Shown here one piece after another: positions 28,709 through 42,600 of a DNA stretch of 64,000 nucleotides; positions within the stretch are counted from its first letter, which is position 1; each line of letters begins with the position of its first letter. The DNA is from Phoronis australis. Its lineage: Eukaryota > Phoronida > Phoronidae. Under the pieces are notes generated by a model, which was not told where the DNA came from, ran no database searches, and worked only from the letters and a program-made list of their open reading frames with translations. The position numbers were made by a program, and so were the translations under genes. The stretch spans positions 333,284 to 397,283 of the forward strand of contig NMRA01000076.1 in NCBI GenBank assembly GCA_002633005.1, read 5' to 3'.

Positions 28709-30568
28709 TACTGACAGTCATGTCGATCATTATTGACATTGTCATTGAACCCAGACCTAGCCAGCCAGCCAGCTAGGCAATGACCATCGCCTCTGTTGGA
28801 CCGACCACAGGCAATGCAGCTCCTATAGGCACTCCATACGCCGGAAGCTTTTCGGCGAATTATGCCTCGCACCGACTAAAACATCAAAGTCACGTTGTTA
28901 TTACCTTTTGTTCATAGTGCCATAGACTCTATGGCATAGAGGAACACCTTAGGAGGTTGTCGATATGTTTAATTCCTTCCAACTCGAATAAATACTTCCG
29001 TTATCAAACTTTTTGTTCGAGCAGTCCCTATTTCAGTTCCCAAAATCATGAACTCAACATTTTTGCACTGCGCACGCCAAGAGATTGACCTCATTCTTTT
29101 AACCAGGCCGAAGGTCAGAAGTCGCTGTCCTACCGTCGAACTTTGAAAGCTGAAGTCTATGCGCAAAAGGTATTTGTAACAATGTGACTTTCATGCTATA
29201 GCCAGTGCGAGGCATAATTCGCCGAAAGGCTTCTGGCGTATGGAGCGCCTATAGGAGCTGCATCGCCTCTGGTCGGGCCAACAGAGGCGATGGTCATTGC
29301 CTTGCTGTATGAAGGCTATCGTCAAAGTACATCTAGGCACCACTTTGTGTTGAGCTCTGACAGACCTCGAAATTGCACACAGCCCGGGTAGTTCTGCCTG
29401 TCACCTTGCTGTGAAACTTGTATGTAGGGCTAAAGTCCGGCAAGGGTGCGTGGAAATCTGGAAGTCAAACGACACTCACCTTGCCTGTTACAGACATTTA
29501 AGTGAAAAGCAATCTAATAAAAATCATTTTCTTGTGTAATTCTCTGCCCTTTGTAAAAATGAAAAGTATATCGCCGTTTTGAAAACAGTATGCTTGTCAC
29601 ACGTGCAATTGCCATTTCCAAAATTTTTGCGTCAACATCTCTTGGGAGATGACAGCTTCACAGCAGCAAAAGTTGTTCTGAAATTCGGTTTGCTGGTATC
29701 AAAATTATAAAACCTTATAGTGAAGCGAAACCAGTTCCGATAATTTGTTGTGACATGTACGCAACGTCGTGAAGGAACAACAGTTGATTGAAGAAACGAC
29801 GAAAAAAGAAACTGGCCAATGGGTGACACAATATTTCATGACGCCGAAAACCCACACAAAAGCTTACATTACAATTTTAGCAGCACAGTAACGGCAGAAC
29901 ATCAATTTTTCCAACAACTGTAAATAATTTAGTTATATTGCTCAAGGAAAAGTAGTTTTTAATGACACTAATTTTGTGCGATTTTATCTGGTCAGTTTTT
30001 ACCCTCATCAAAGCTGTCTATTTAGCATACAGCTTCGTACCAAGGCTAACCCAGACCTAGACTAGCCAGGTATCCACATAAAGTAAGTAATAGCAATGTA
30101 CAATGGCACTCGCCTAAAAGCTCAGTCTCTCACCTGAGAACAAATGCCACATGTTTGAGAATTCTTGTAATATTTGTGTTTGTTGGACTGTTTGTTCTTG
30201 AACTGGCAAGTCTTCAAAGTTTAAAGTAACTTCTGCAAAATGTTTCCTGGTTATCTAAACTTAGAAATAACTTGGGCAGAATTTGTTGTTCTAATTATTT
30301 AGATTAGATTGTCTTCAGAATTGCAGCATGTGCTAGTTATCAATTGTTATATGGTTGTGGTTTTAAGCCATAACAACACAAGAAAACTAAGAACGAGCGC
30401 TTTAGAAAAAGATGTCATATATGCAATGTAATTAAGTCCAGACGTTTCGTTACTTCCTTCAGAACATCACAGTTTATGCATGCTTTGATGTTATTGAATG
30501 CTTTCTACATTGGACTCCGATAACCTCTACCCAATAACTAGAGACTTTGTATTGCCAACTTACACATC
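28709..30568. repeat. Tandem-duplicated unit, copy 2 (leads into CPLANE1)
   Basis: Starts tactgacagtcatgtc right after the gap. It ends at the same cttacacatc as copy 1 but continues into aattttccttcatg and the CPLANE1 exon. The final ~650 bp are almost identical in the two copies. Confidence 0.9.
28774..29303. mobile_element. 530-bp internally deleted foldback element, copy 2
   Basis: Same TIRs as copy 1, with the middle missing (junction near gctgaagtc|tatgcgcaaaagg at 29157). The right flank keeps gctgtatga (29304-29312) but the left one is lost. This shows the same insertion event followed by local change, not an independent insertion. Confidence 0.8.
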
Positions 30569-30598
30569 AATTTTCCTTCATGTTCTGTTACAGGCGGC

Positions 30599-30679
30599 AT
30601 GAAGGTGCAACTGGATGTTCTTGTCTCTACATCAATCAAGAGGAAAAAACCCTGGCCTCGTGTAACTTGGCTTGGACAG
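30599..30679 (+). CDS. CPLANE1: CPLANE1 coding exon 1
   Basis: Exon starts at 30594 after ctgttacag, with GCGGC before the ATG. Encodes MKVQLDVLVSTSIK then RKKPWPRVTWLGQ, collinear with the human N-terminus. Donor gtaggt, phase 0. Confidence 0.93.
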
Positions 30680-33600
30680 GTAGGTGGTATAACTAAAACA
30701 TGGGCTGAAGACTTAGCACAGGTCAGGTGACTTGGAGCAGTCGATGCTTATTGTTGGGAATTAGCTCAGCGATCAGTTCTGCTTTCCGCAATATCGCATC
30801 ATTGGTGTGTTCAACTGAATTAGCATGAGACTTCAGCAACCAAACTGCAAGTGTGCGTTGAAGAGAACGCAAGGCCCTTTCCAAAAGTCTTTTCAAAATT
30901 TGTCTATCATATTGTGTGTTGACAGTTGGCTGACTGATTCGCCTAGAGATGCGCCATTCAATAACAGAAATAATGATTACTTGTCAAAGGCTTCCCCCGA
31001 CTGTCACTATTGGGTTCTCCAGACTTGATCACGATCACATTGTTAAAAGAATAGAAGGAAGATAAATGCCTTGATTAAGTTCCACTGATGGACAACAAGT
31101 ACCTGAGCATGCTTTGTGTTTGAGTTTGTCTTCTCTGGTAATATTTTACCTATGGATACGATGGTGGAAGTTTGATTACTCTAACTCTGGACTCCTCCCA
31201 CTTTGTAGGAGCAAGAGAGTCTGTTTCTGATTGACAGCCAACGTCTGAGCGTGCTCTATGTCCCCTCGGGCAAAACAAGGAAGAAGGTTGCCAAGTTACA
31301 TAAACTGTTACCCGACTCTGTTACTGTCAACTACGCAGATAATGGTGAGTTAGGCGGTTGTCATGGAGATAGCATAATGGATATCTAAGTGTAAATTTTG
31401 TAAAAATCTGGCGTCCTGACTAATTGTATCAAAATTATTAGTATTACTACTAAGAAGACTAATAGTTCTTACTCATACTGCTTTTGTTGTTACTTTTGTC
31501 CCTAGTAAGGTAACTGTCAACCCTAGCTGAATTTTTCCAACTTTTTCACTGCCAAATACGCCGTTCTCATGGGAGATAACACAGTTTAACAACACAGTCA
31601 GATCACAGTGCAACAGTTTTATTAAATCTGGAACAAAAATGAATTTTTTTTACTTTTCCGATAAATTATCGTTGCTTGCTTACCTGAGTGTTATTTTGCG
31701 ATTGATGCTGTTGTCTAGAATGTTCAACACTGATATTTTTACCCAAATTCAAAATGACTGATTCATAATCTGACTTTTGAAATGTGAAACTATTTCAGCC
31801 AAAACCCATTTTCACATCTTCACTGAGCAGTAGTATGCGTTAGTAATTCCACACTATTTACTAAATTTCATCAAAGTTTAATTGCCAGTACATCGCTCAA
31901 TGCGTAGGTAAACGCCAAATCACATTTGGCAACCTGGCAAAAATCCCAGGTCACCAAACGAAATCTGAGGTCGCCAAAACTGAACATCTCCGGCACCAAC
32001 GAATTCTGAAGTTTCCTACTGTGCGTAAACTTTTGTCGACCAAAAAAAGGTATGGCTGTAACGACACCCATTCTCCTTGCGCTTCTCTCTAATTTCCCTC
32101 ATAAATTTACGTATGTTCATTCTCTAACTTGATTTTTCTTCCCGTTGACGTCAGATGAATGAGCATAGGATGCAGACGACAGCATGGGCTTGTGGTGCCA
32201 TTTTCGCCAATCTTGCCCGATTTTTGCCAAACAATTTTGATTTCTGTCTGTTTACTTCCTGTTGTAATTTAAACGTGTTGGCAAATGCGCTGAATTCACG
32301 AAATAAACGGAAAAATTGTGAATCAATGGTAATAAATCTAGGAAAACTTAATAATTTAAAGCTTGGAAGTCAACACGAACCTTGAAACGAGTTTAGAGGG
32401 AATTATTGTCTGACTTTGATAATCGTAGTGGCGACCTCGTGACAAGTTGGAATTTTTCCCAGGTTGTCAAACACAATCTGAGGTCGCATATAGAGCGCTG
32501 CATTGGGAAATGCAGTTCTTGGCTGATTAAAGGAATGAAGCATATTATTGAATGAATTAAATCGACTTTAATTTCATGGTAAATCTGCAGCATTCTTTCT
32601 CGGGCGTTTTATTTTCGATGCTTCTATCAGCTTCGTACATCGTTTTCTCATATAAAGTGTAAAGAGTCGATTCATATGAATTTTTCACGCTTATTTTGTG
32701 ATCTATGTTCGAGGGAATCCTATCTCAGATTTTTTTTCCTTTGAACTAAAAAAGATACCTACGGTCAGAATGAGCACTTAAGATATTGTTTTAAAAAGAG
32801 ACTTTCATTGGTGGCTGATAACTCTGTTGCTTAAGGGTAAATCAACGATCTGCAGTTTAGATTTTTATAAATCCTCTTTTGAAAGCAAAAAATATAACAG
32901 ATTTTCACAAAAAGTGAGCCTCGTGATTATTAACAACTGTGATAGTTAAAGGCATGAATTGGGATTTTCAGTCCACATGGATTCTGTTGTAGATTGAAAA
33001 TGAAAAGTTCGTTACACATTGAACGTGATGAAGGACTTCACAAAAGTTGATAATTACCTTAAAAGTATGGATCATTTTAAACCTGCCACACACCGGCCTC
33101 CTGTCAAAACTGACATTTAGTTCAGACCACTTACTAAGGTAAATCTGGACTCAGACTTGTTGTTGGCTCAGATTAGAAGTGATTCCTGCACTTCGAAGAA
33201 CTGACAGTTTCTCAATTGTTTGAGACCATGCTCAGGGCTACTCCGGTCAAGCCATCTTATTTAGCCTTATCTTGGGAATAACAAGCTATCAGTTTGGGAA
33301 AGTACGTTGATCGTTGTCTCTTGATAGCATTGGTAAACATAGCGAAATCACTTATTGAGAGACTGAAATTGATGGATGGCAGCCGACGTTTTGTTCCCAA
33401 GGTCCTATTCATTGATATGAGTAAGGAACACTTGAAATGGATTCTTTTATGATAGGTTCCCTAAATGAAAAGTTCATTTTTTTGACAGAGGTTGGTCACT
33501 TGCACCTTTAAGCCCAGGTGGACTGTGTCTCATATATACTGTCATTTGTTGACATCCAGTTGTGAAGTTTTTATTTAACATTATGATAAATATCAACTGC

Positions 33601-36600
33601 CCTAACAATCACAATGTCAATTTGCCATTCTTGCATTTAGGTGATTATTTAGTTGGACTGCTCAAGTCGGGCGACCTGTTCCTCTGGCACAAAGACAGGG
33701 ACCTACTGAAGATTATAAGTGGATTACCGGACCTGCAACGATCACCGTCAAAGGACTCGGCAGGTATCAGTATGCAGGTTTATAATGCTCTCTGGCCTGG
33801 TGTAGTGGGTAATACCAGAGCAGCTGATGAGTGTATAGTTTTGTGTTGGGTGAGTTCATTTGTGTTCGTAATCTTATGCAACAAAGATACCATGAATTGC
33901 CTCTATTTGGACCACTGCCTGAAAGAAGATCTTGTGTTATTTTCAATGCAGCAAAAGACTAGAATTCACTATCAAATAAAACTGACAGTGCTTATTGAAA
34001 GATAAGAAGCAAGGTGACTTTTTGTCCTTTGTGACATCATTATACTAACTTGGTACTTTACTATGGGAATTTGCCTAAGGTTTGTGAAACTTCGTGCTGG
34101 TATTTTCCTTGTGCAGCATTCCGCACTCAGTGGTGGTAATTTTCAGGCCATCAGGCCGAAATTGGTGAACCTTGTTATCTGTGGTTCATTTCACACCCAG
34201 AATGAGAAACTGATAAACCACTGTTAGACTTTGTTCAGCTCAGCTGGGAAATACTTTTGGTGTCTGCTGAAATGAATGTTAGGCACAATTTTAGAACAGG
34301 TTTGCCAGCAGAATACACAAACTCAGTTACATAGCTTGTTAAGTAGGCTCAAATTGTCTTAGTGTATGAATATGGATCCAGGTCTTTATAAAATGCAGCT
34401 GTTGACGATATATGCTCTTATACAGATGGAACTTTTTTATTTAGAATCCTAATAATTTCTAAGTCACTTTCAAGATGGATTTCTTATAATGCTAATTATT
34501 GGCCCCATGCTTCCAATTAATTGCTCAAGGAACTTTAACAGTTGTTACTATTCCTATTAAAATCCCTCTTCGTGATTATTTTGCATCAACCATATTAAGC
34601 TGTTGTCATTTAACTTCAGATATGTTAATTAAGTTCAGATATGTTAATTAAGTTCAGATATGTTAATTAACTTCAGATATGTTAATTAACTTCAGATATG
34701 TTAATTAACTTCAGATATGATAATAAATTTAAATTTTGGAGTGATGATACCACCATTAGATCTTCAGCCAATTTTTAGTAAAAAAAATTAAGGAACAATC
34801 CATTTGGAACATACTGTGACCAATGTTTGTTAAAAGCTTAAACATTCTCTTTTAAACAGTATTTTGACAAGATAAAACTATACAGTTAATTTAACTGTAC
34901 CACTATTTGGTCTTCGTTTGCGTACAGATATCTCCAACCCCTACCTGTTGGTATCCAATGATGGTAGTCGCGTGCTGGTCATCCTCAACTGTTCTCAGTT
35001 GTACTTGTGGGAGAAGGAGCAGCAGGAGGATGCTTTGGCTCCCAAGAAGGTAGAGGTGCGAGGTTCCTGGTCCTCTATTGCTGTAGATGGCGCTGTTCAG
35101 CTGCCAACGTCCACGAATAGGGAGACGAGTGTTCACGGCAGGTTTTACGTGGACAGGGTAAGTATACAAAGCAACTTAATAAGCTTTTATATGCTGCCGA
35201 GACTGGCAAGAATACAAAGTGTGGTGTTGTTTTTTAAAAAAATATTTACCCAGCACTCGACGATGAGCTAAACGTCAAGTCGTATTTGGCGACCTGGCGG
35301 AAACCCCAGGTCGCCAAACGGTATCTGAAAATCTCTGGCGTCGAGATGAATTCTGAGGATTCCCTATGTGGCGTCAAAGTTCATCGGTTGGCAAAAATCA
35401 TTCTATTATTGCATGCCTTCGATTTCCCCTGTAAATGCCTGTTTGTACGCGTGCGTTCGTACTCTACCTCAATTCCTCCCACCTACAAATGTACGTAGAA
35501 TGCAGACGACCACATGGACTGGTAGCACGAATTTCATCGATCTTGGGCGATTTTGTGGAACAATTCCAACTGTTAACTTCCCATTGTAATTTAAGCATGG
35601 TGGCAAATGCGCTGATTTTACGAAATAAAATGAACAATCGCGAATCAAAGGTAAAAAAATCTAGAAAAACTATTAGTAATTTAAAGGTTTGAAGTCAACA
35701 CATACTTTGAAACAAATTTAGAGGGAATTATTGTCAGTCTTAGGTACTCACAGTGAGGACTAAATGCAAAGTTTGAATAAGCCTTTATAGATATTGAAAG
35801 CATACTTACTAGGTAACTCAGTGTCAGTATACATGTAGATCCAGGATTTCTAAAGGAAAGCAGTTGTGTACCAATTTCCCAACAATTGTAAGTGTCATCC
35901 TCGACATTAGTATAGGGTGTTTCTATATTGTGGTGTGTTTGAACACCCAAGTTCCCCTGGATCTGCCTGTCAGCTATTGCCTGGTATAAGCAAAACAGCA
36001 ATAGAGGCATTTTGGTAATAGTCACTTACATGGGTTCTGAATTTTGAGAACCAGTTTGATGTCTGTTATTCAGTGGAGGAAACGGGTTTTCGAAATGTGG
36101 GACTCCTATGAGTGACTATTAACATATTTTTGTCAGGTGTTGGGAGATGGCTGCAATGTTTGCATAGTCTTCAATCAAGGACAGTCAATGTGCATTGTCA
36201 GTCTAACTCTGCATTGGTTACAGAGATCACAGGTGTTGACATACAGGTAAGTTGTCTTCTCTGAAGTCAACAGTTGCCACTTTTCTGTCTGGTAATTGTC
36301 TTAGCAGCACGAGATTTATCAAAATATGTTGTTTTTAAAGTTACGGTCAATGTTCATGAGAGTATTTTTTATTAATAAGAGGTTGCAGTTGTTTTCTTGA
36401 ACATGCCGAGCTCCGCGCTTTGCATGGTGTCAACTCGTCAAGTGAGACCTGATGAAATTTCTGGGTCACCTAACAGGAACCGAGGTCACCAAAACAAGGA
36501 AATCTTGTACGGGGGCTGCAATAGTCCTGAACCCTATGAACTGTTGGCAAGAACAGAAAATGAAATAAACGATCGGACAGCATTTTTTGTCAACCGGAAA

Positions 36601-39600
36601 ATTAGGAGTATCGCGTGCTCGGTGACGACCAATTTCTCCAACACAGACCCTATATCCTGCATAGGCTCGCCTTCTACTAAGAGCACAAGCATACGATTGG
36701 TTCACCTGTTCATAAGTGGGCCCTTTCAATTTTTGCCAAATGATTCAGACTTTCAACTGTTTATTCCTGTGGTATTATGAGCACATGCTTTAGTGTGTGC
36801 GTGGTTACTTCATGGCTACCTGGGATTTTTACCAGATCGCAAAACTAAATCTGAGATCACCAAATCGAGCCCTGATGTGTATTCAATGGTAAGTGTGTCT
36901 CGTTCAGTAAAAAAATGGACTGAAAAAGGTTTTGTAAGTCTGGCAGCACTGAAATACAAGAACCTAAAGAGTGAGATGTACTTTTTGCATGCGAATGTTT
37001 TGAACAAGTTAGACAGGACATGTGAATCAATTAGCAGATCACCTGCTTCTTTGAAAGTCTTCGTCCTAAGTTCTGAATGAATGCTTTATGTTTTAAAGGG
37101 ATCCAACATTCACTGCTACTTGGTTCACTTTCACATACCCCTTGACGAAAGTACACCCCAGGTGTCGACCCGTGACAGCTCGAGATGCCTACAGGTGTCG
37201 CCTGTCTCACTGTGGACAAATTTTGGCTGTGGCGTGTAACCAAAAGGAGGCCCCCGATACCAGGATGTTGTTCATGGCACCTCGCAGCAAGGCTCTGGTT
37301 GTTGTGGAGATGAACAACTGTGGTGCATCAAACGTTATCAACAAGAGAGGAAGGTGAGTGGACAAACAGCTGATACAACTGTGTGAACAGTAGTTTTCTA
37401 AATGAGTTGGATAACATTGAACATTTGTGAATTACTGACACGAGTAAGTACTGCTTAAGGTTTTGTTGAACCTTGTAAAGTTTGCTAGAGTTTGGCAGAG
37501 TTCCCCTGATTAGTTTTTCCAATCTTTATTAAGCATTAATCTAGACTTAAAAGTTTGTGTGCCAGCAGCGAAAAAATCAATATTATGTTTCTCGAATCAC
37601 CCTAGTTGTGATGACCGATGGTTAGCAACTAAGACCGTGTATTTGTTATGTATTACACTTAGTAACTTAACTCCTCAACTGAAAGAAGACCAACAAAATT
37701 AATTTGCAAAACGAGATCAACTCTAAACAGCGGTCAGGATCTAATACCTGTACTTGAAATGGAACTTGAATTTAGTTTTGTCATTTTCTATTCTGCTTTT
37801 GTGCAAACTCCAAATTGATGTCTATTATTCTGCTCGAGTACATTATAGTTCATGCGTATGAGGTTCTAGTCCAAGCTTGCACTTGATGACCCCTGGATAT
37901 GAGCTGCAGACTCGACTAAAAACTTGACAGTTCGAGTTGAGACTCGAAATTTTGGCTGTTATTCTCGCAAGCCATTATGTACTGTAGCATAGAATATTAC
38001 ACACATACACACATAGTAGAATAGAAAATGCCAAAAGTAATTTTGAGTTTGATTGCGAATAAAAAGTTTAGATCCTGGGTCCTGGAATATTATAACTGAA
38101 ATATTAAGGAATTGTAATGGCTGAAGCTATTCAAGAACTTTTTGATGAAATGCTGTCATTGTGAGCACTGTGTTCTTGCTGCCGTGTGACTACAATGTGT
38201 ACTACACTTGTGGACCGTGAACTGTGGATCTGGTGGTGAATTCTTCACAGGTAGACCCATTCTGCATCTCTGAGCAATAGTTTTACATATATATTTATCA
38301 GGTGTTTCTGGATTGCTGACATACAATGGACACATGACGACCTATTTCTGACCTGCATTACCAAGTCTGGCTCCGTCTGTTTACTGACTCGCCTCGGACC
38401 GCCTGTCACCCTGGTTTCAACAGGATGTTCCGTGGAAATGGGACCCGCCTACTTCCTGCCTCTCCATCCTCTCGTGTCTGTCAGGTAGAAGCATTCGATC
38501 ATCAAGGCGTTTTTGCTAAGTGTTGAGGACTTCTAACTAAAGTTCAATTTAGACACCTGACACCTATTGTCAGCACTTGGTACATCAATAATTAATTTGA
38601 ATATAATCACAAAGGATATTTTGTTGTGTTTGTTGTTTTTATTATGAGTGCGGCAGTAATTTGTATAGTGCAAAAGAATAGTTTTGAGAAATCTGAAGTT
38701 TTTGAAGTAAAGTACTGGATGTTTAAATTAAAGTATGTTTATTTCAAACTTTTTTTTTTTAAGTTGACTTCATGTATAAAGTTCTTGATATGTTTCAGTG
38801 GGCTAAGCAATCGTGAAAACATCCAGCCATCCGAAGATGCCTCACTGGCGTCCTCTGTTGGCTCCGATGCTATGCGGCAACGGTTCTCCGTGTCCACCCA
38901 TCCGCGCCTACCTATGCTGCTCTGCTCAGACGGATATCTAGTCACGGTTCTTTCCCTACCCGAACACATGACAAGTCTGAAGGTGCTACGAGAACTAGTT
39001 AGTAAAACAGCACACCATGTGAATAGAATAAAGGATGCTAGTGATATTGGGTCCACTGTGCCGGGAGGTACGGTCAGTGTTGAGCCTGTGATGCAAAGCA
39101 CATTGAAGTCGGAAGGATTGCCGCTCCAGCGTCAGTACAAGTTTGAAGAGTTTGATGGTAGTCTTGGCTCTACACTGGGCAGTCTGGCTGACACTGTTGT
39201 GCAAGGCAAGGCAGGGCTACCAGGTGTTTCTGAACTTGAGTCGGGCAAGATTGTGTTCAGTGGCATGGAGGCATTTGGTAAAGTCACCAGTAGTCATAGT
39301 AAAGACCCGTCTAAACTTGAACATGGTGAAGTAGACTATGCTCAGATAAAGCTTGGTCTTTTGACCTCCTGGGCCTTGTTGGCGTCCACTAGTGACTTGT
39401 GGTCAAAGGAGTATGATCAGATGGCTAAATACACTGTACGTCATCTCTCGCGTTATTTGACATCCGTGCTCACTACAGACGTGCCTGTTGCAGTGGAACA
39501 TAAGGCACCAGGCAAGAATTGGGACGGCAATCTCTACCATGTGTTAGTCATTTTCCGGACACTATTGAATTTTGTGCTGTTTGATGGACTTCGTCAGAAT

Positions 39601-42600
39601 TTATATGGTGCTTCCGTGAAGTTGACTCACGGTATTGTGAGGTCGGTGTTGGATAAGTCTTGTGATAGTACAACTCGGTCTGTGTACAAGACAATGTCGG
39701 GATGCTTTGGCGTCCTGGAGTTTGCAGAGCGTCAACTGAAACGGTGCTATGGTTGGGATACAGTAGGGTTGTTAGATGATGCCTGCTTACCTAGTGGTGA
39801 TAGTGGAAACCACGTTATCAAAGGGTGAGAACTTGTTGACAGTTGTCTTGCTAATGCTTTGTAGATGCTAGTCACTCGTAATATACAGCCAGTCCGATAC
39901 CATGGCTTATGCAAGGTAAATGGTGCCCATTTAGAGTGTTAAGTTGCCATTTACTAAATGTAGTCTAAATTTCCCTAGCAGCCATCAGTTGCTAAAGTGG
40001 TGGCAATTTTGCTTGTGTTTTTTTGTTAGCGAGGTCAGCTATTTCCTTTTGAAACACTAGGCAATTCTACATTTTCATGGTTTTGAGCTGTCTTTAGTCA
40101 GCTTTTGAGCTTTTGACTGAGCAGAAATGAGAACAATAGGATCACTTCATTTTATGACCAAAGCTCTATGTAATATAGCACTCTAAACACATAATTTTCT
40201 GGAAGTCGTCGAAACTATTACAGGAAATTAATTTTTTTTTACTTTTAGGCTTCTATCAGCCTGGCACCTCTTGTATCGACACGTGTCCAAGCAGTGGTTG
40301 GTAACGAGCAGGGCCAAGAAACAGCAAAAGGCGTCTAAGAAAGTCGTTGACTTGCTGTGTGCGGTGCAGTGGAAAATCTCTAAGGTCTCTCGTTTGCCGG
40401 TTCTACAGCGGCGAATTGTGAACAGAGGAAATGAGTTTGCCGTTAGTGGCTCCCTTGATAAGGCTGTTGACAGCTGGACCAATCACCTGGCTGGTAGGGG
40501 GTTTGGACTCTTGTTGCATTCAGAAGTTTCAGGCTATAGTCTAAACTCCATTACCATCTATTAAGTTATCAAAACAAAATAAAAGTTTTTTATTATTATT
40601 AATTTATTCAATAATGTACATAAATTACAATACTAAATACAGTAATGGGTACAAGATATAAAGAAATAAAAATAATTATGTACAATGTCCAGATAACACC
40701 AAAAAATTGAAAACTTATTTCCATGGTGGTCCATACACAAAGTGAAAAATTAAAGACAATAAATATTAGGAATAAATAATTAATTATGAATAATTATACA
40801 GGAGGAATGAAGCATGAGAGAGGAACTAGGTATTGGTGAAAAGAGCTAAGAAAGACTGAAGAATGAAGTGACATGATAGATGACAAATAAATAAATAAAA
40901 CCAATAGATATAACAAGAGTTACCTCTCTTCTCAATAATGTGAAATGGATATTGTTTGAGTTGTCTTTTATAAGTATTTAAATCTGTAATATCCCTCTGG
41001 TGGCCAGGAAGTGCCTTCCAAAGAGCTATGGTTGAATTTAAAAAAGTTTAGATACGTTTGTTTTAACTCTTGGCTGAATAAAACCAAAATTGCCTCTTCT
41101 AGCTCTGTGTTAAATGCTGAAAAGTGATCGAGGAGATAATTTGGGTTTTTGCCATGAACAGTTTTATGAAATTGAATAAGGTGGTGCTTGAGTTATGCCA
41201 TTTGCCTGAACAAAAGAGTTGATCATTGCCGTCGAACAGCCTTGGTCATGTGATACTCGTGCATTTACTGTTTGTTTGAGATTATGTGTGACGGGATGAA
41301 ATTAGTGTTATCACTTGTTCGTAATGTGCTGCCATGTAAAGCAGCTTTGAACCTGCCTTCTGTCACAAAAGTAATTTTTGATAGAGACCACTTAAAGTTA
41401 TGAAATGGGCCACAAATTGTTCCTTAGTGAAAGTTGGTATTGTTTCTGGGCGTCGAGAGAGCAGACAGTTTGTTGTTGTTTGAGACCTGGCTCTGTAAGT
41501 TGACTTTTCACGTTGTGTCATTTTATTTGCTCAGCATAATCTCAAGGAATAATTAAATAAGATTCAGTTTTTGCAAAACCAAAGATCACTTCTTATCTTT
41601 TTAAATCGATTTGATGGCGGTAAATGATCTAAATCCCAATTCGTTTTTTTTCCTCATAACTCGGGTTTATTGCTGCTTTAAAATATACATTGGTTACTAG
41701 TAACAAAAACAAAAATTTCTGAAGTCACACTTTTAATTCTTGCTGTTCATGTTATGTGAAGGCCTATGGGAAACGTTTTTTACCAAGTATGCTGACGTAG
41801 AGTTTTCACTACATGTTATATGGTTGCCTTCTTCTAAGAATGAGCTAATGGTCCGGTGATTTTTACCGTTATGTAAGTTTTGTGTTGCACATAAATCTTG
41901 ATGAATTGTTATTAGTTTTAGCCTCAGTAATGACTTTATTTATGATCCACTTTTAAGGTGTTGTGACTATGCATTGTAAATTTCAGTGCCTGGCTCCTCA
42001 AAAAATCGTGCCTCAGTCTTACACTCAATCCTCTACAGTCATCTGGCACAGGGTGATCTGAGTGAAGCAATCCTGTTGGTTGAGCAACAAATGAACGATG
42101 TATTGCTGCAAACGTCTACACCAGAAGTTGCAGGAGAGAACGCGGCAAGTGTTTGTTAATTAGATTGCTAGCGTCAACAACCATTGGTGCCTGAGGAACT
42201 TAATATTTGTCCATCTTTATGACAATAGTGACTCCTAGATTAAAGTCACATCTGTTGTTTCTATTCACTATTTTAAAGTTACGTAAGACATCAGAAAAAT
42301 TAAGCTAACTTTGAAATCTCTGCCTGCATGGTAATCGGTGAATTAAAACATTTAATATTGTGTGTTTGTGTGTGTGTTTCAGGCTACCCTGTCACGTGAT
42401 AACAACAACCCAACAGGTTTGCATGTAGTACACAGCTTTGTCCGGTTCATGGCCACCTTCTTCCTGGATCGACCGCTCCATGTTCATCCCCCTCACAGAC
42501 CTCGTAAACTGGCTCCCCTCCACATGGCTGCCCGGCGTGAAGGTATGACCCTGAACTTTAGTGTTATCTCTCCTGTAAGGAGTTTAAGTTGTTGTCCTGA

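Noticed and set aside
27757-29829. Two nearly identical 65-codon minus-strand ORFs (27757-27954, 29632-29829)
   Set aside because: They are similar only because they lie in the duplicated unit. All three differences change amino acids and there is no domain.
34918-35271. Extension of CPLANE1 exon 4 past 35157
   Set aside because: A strong donor (AGG|gtaagt) and correct phase into exon 5 make the read-through frame an intron artefact.
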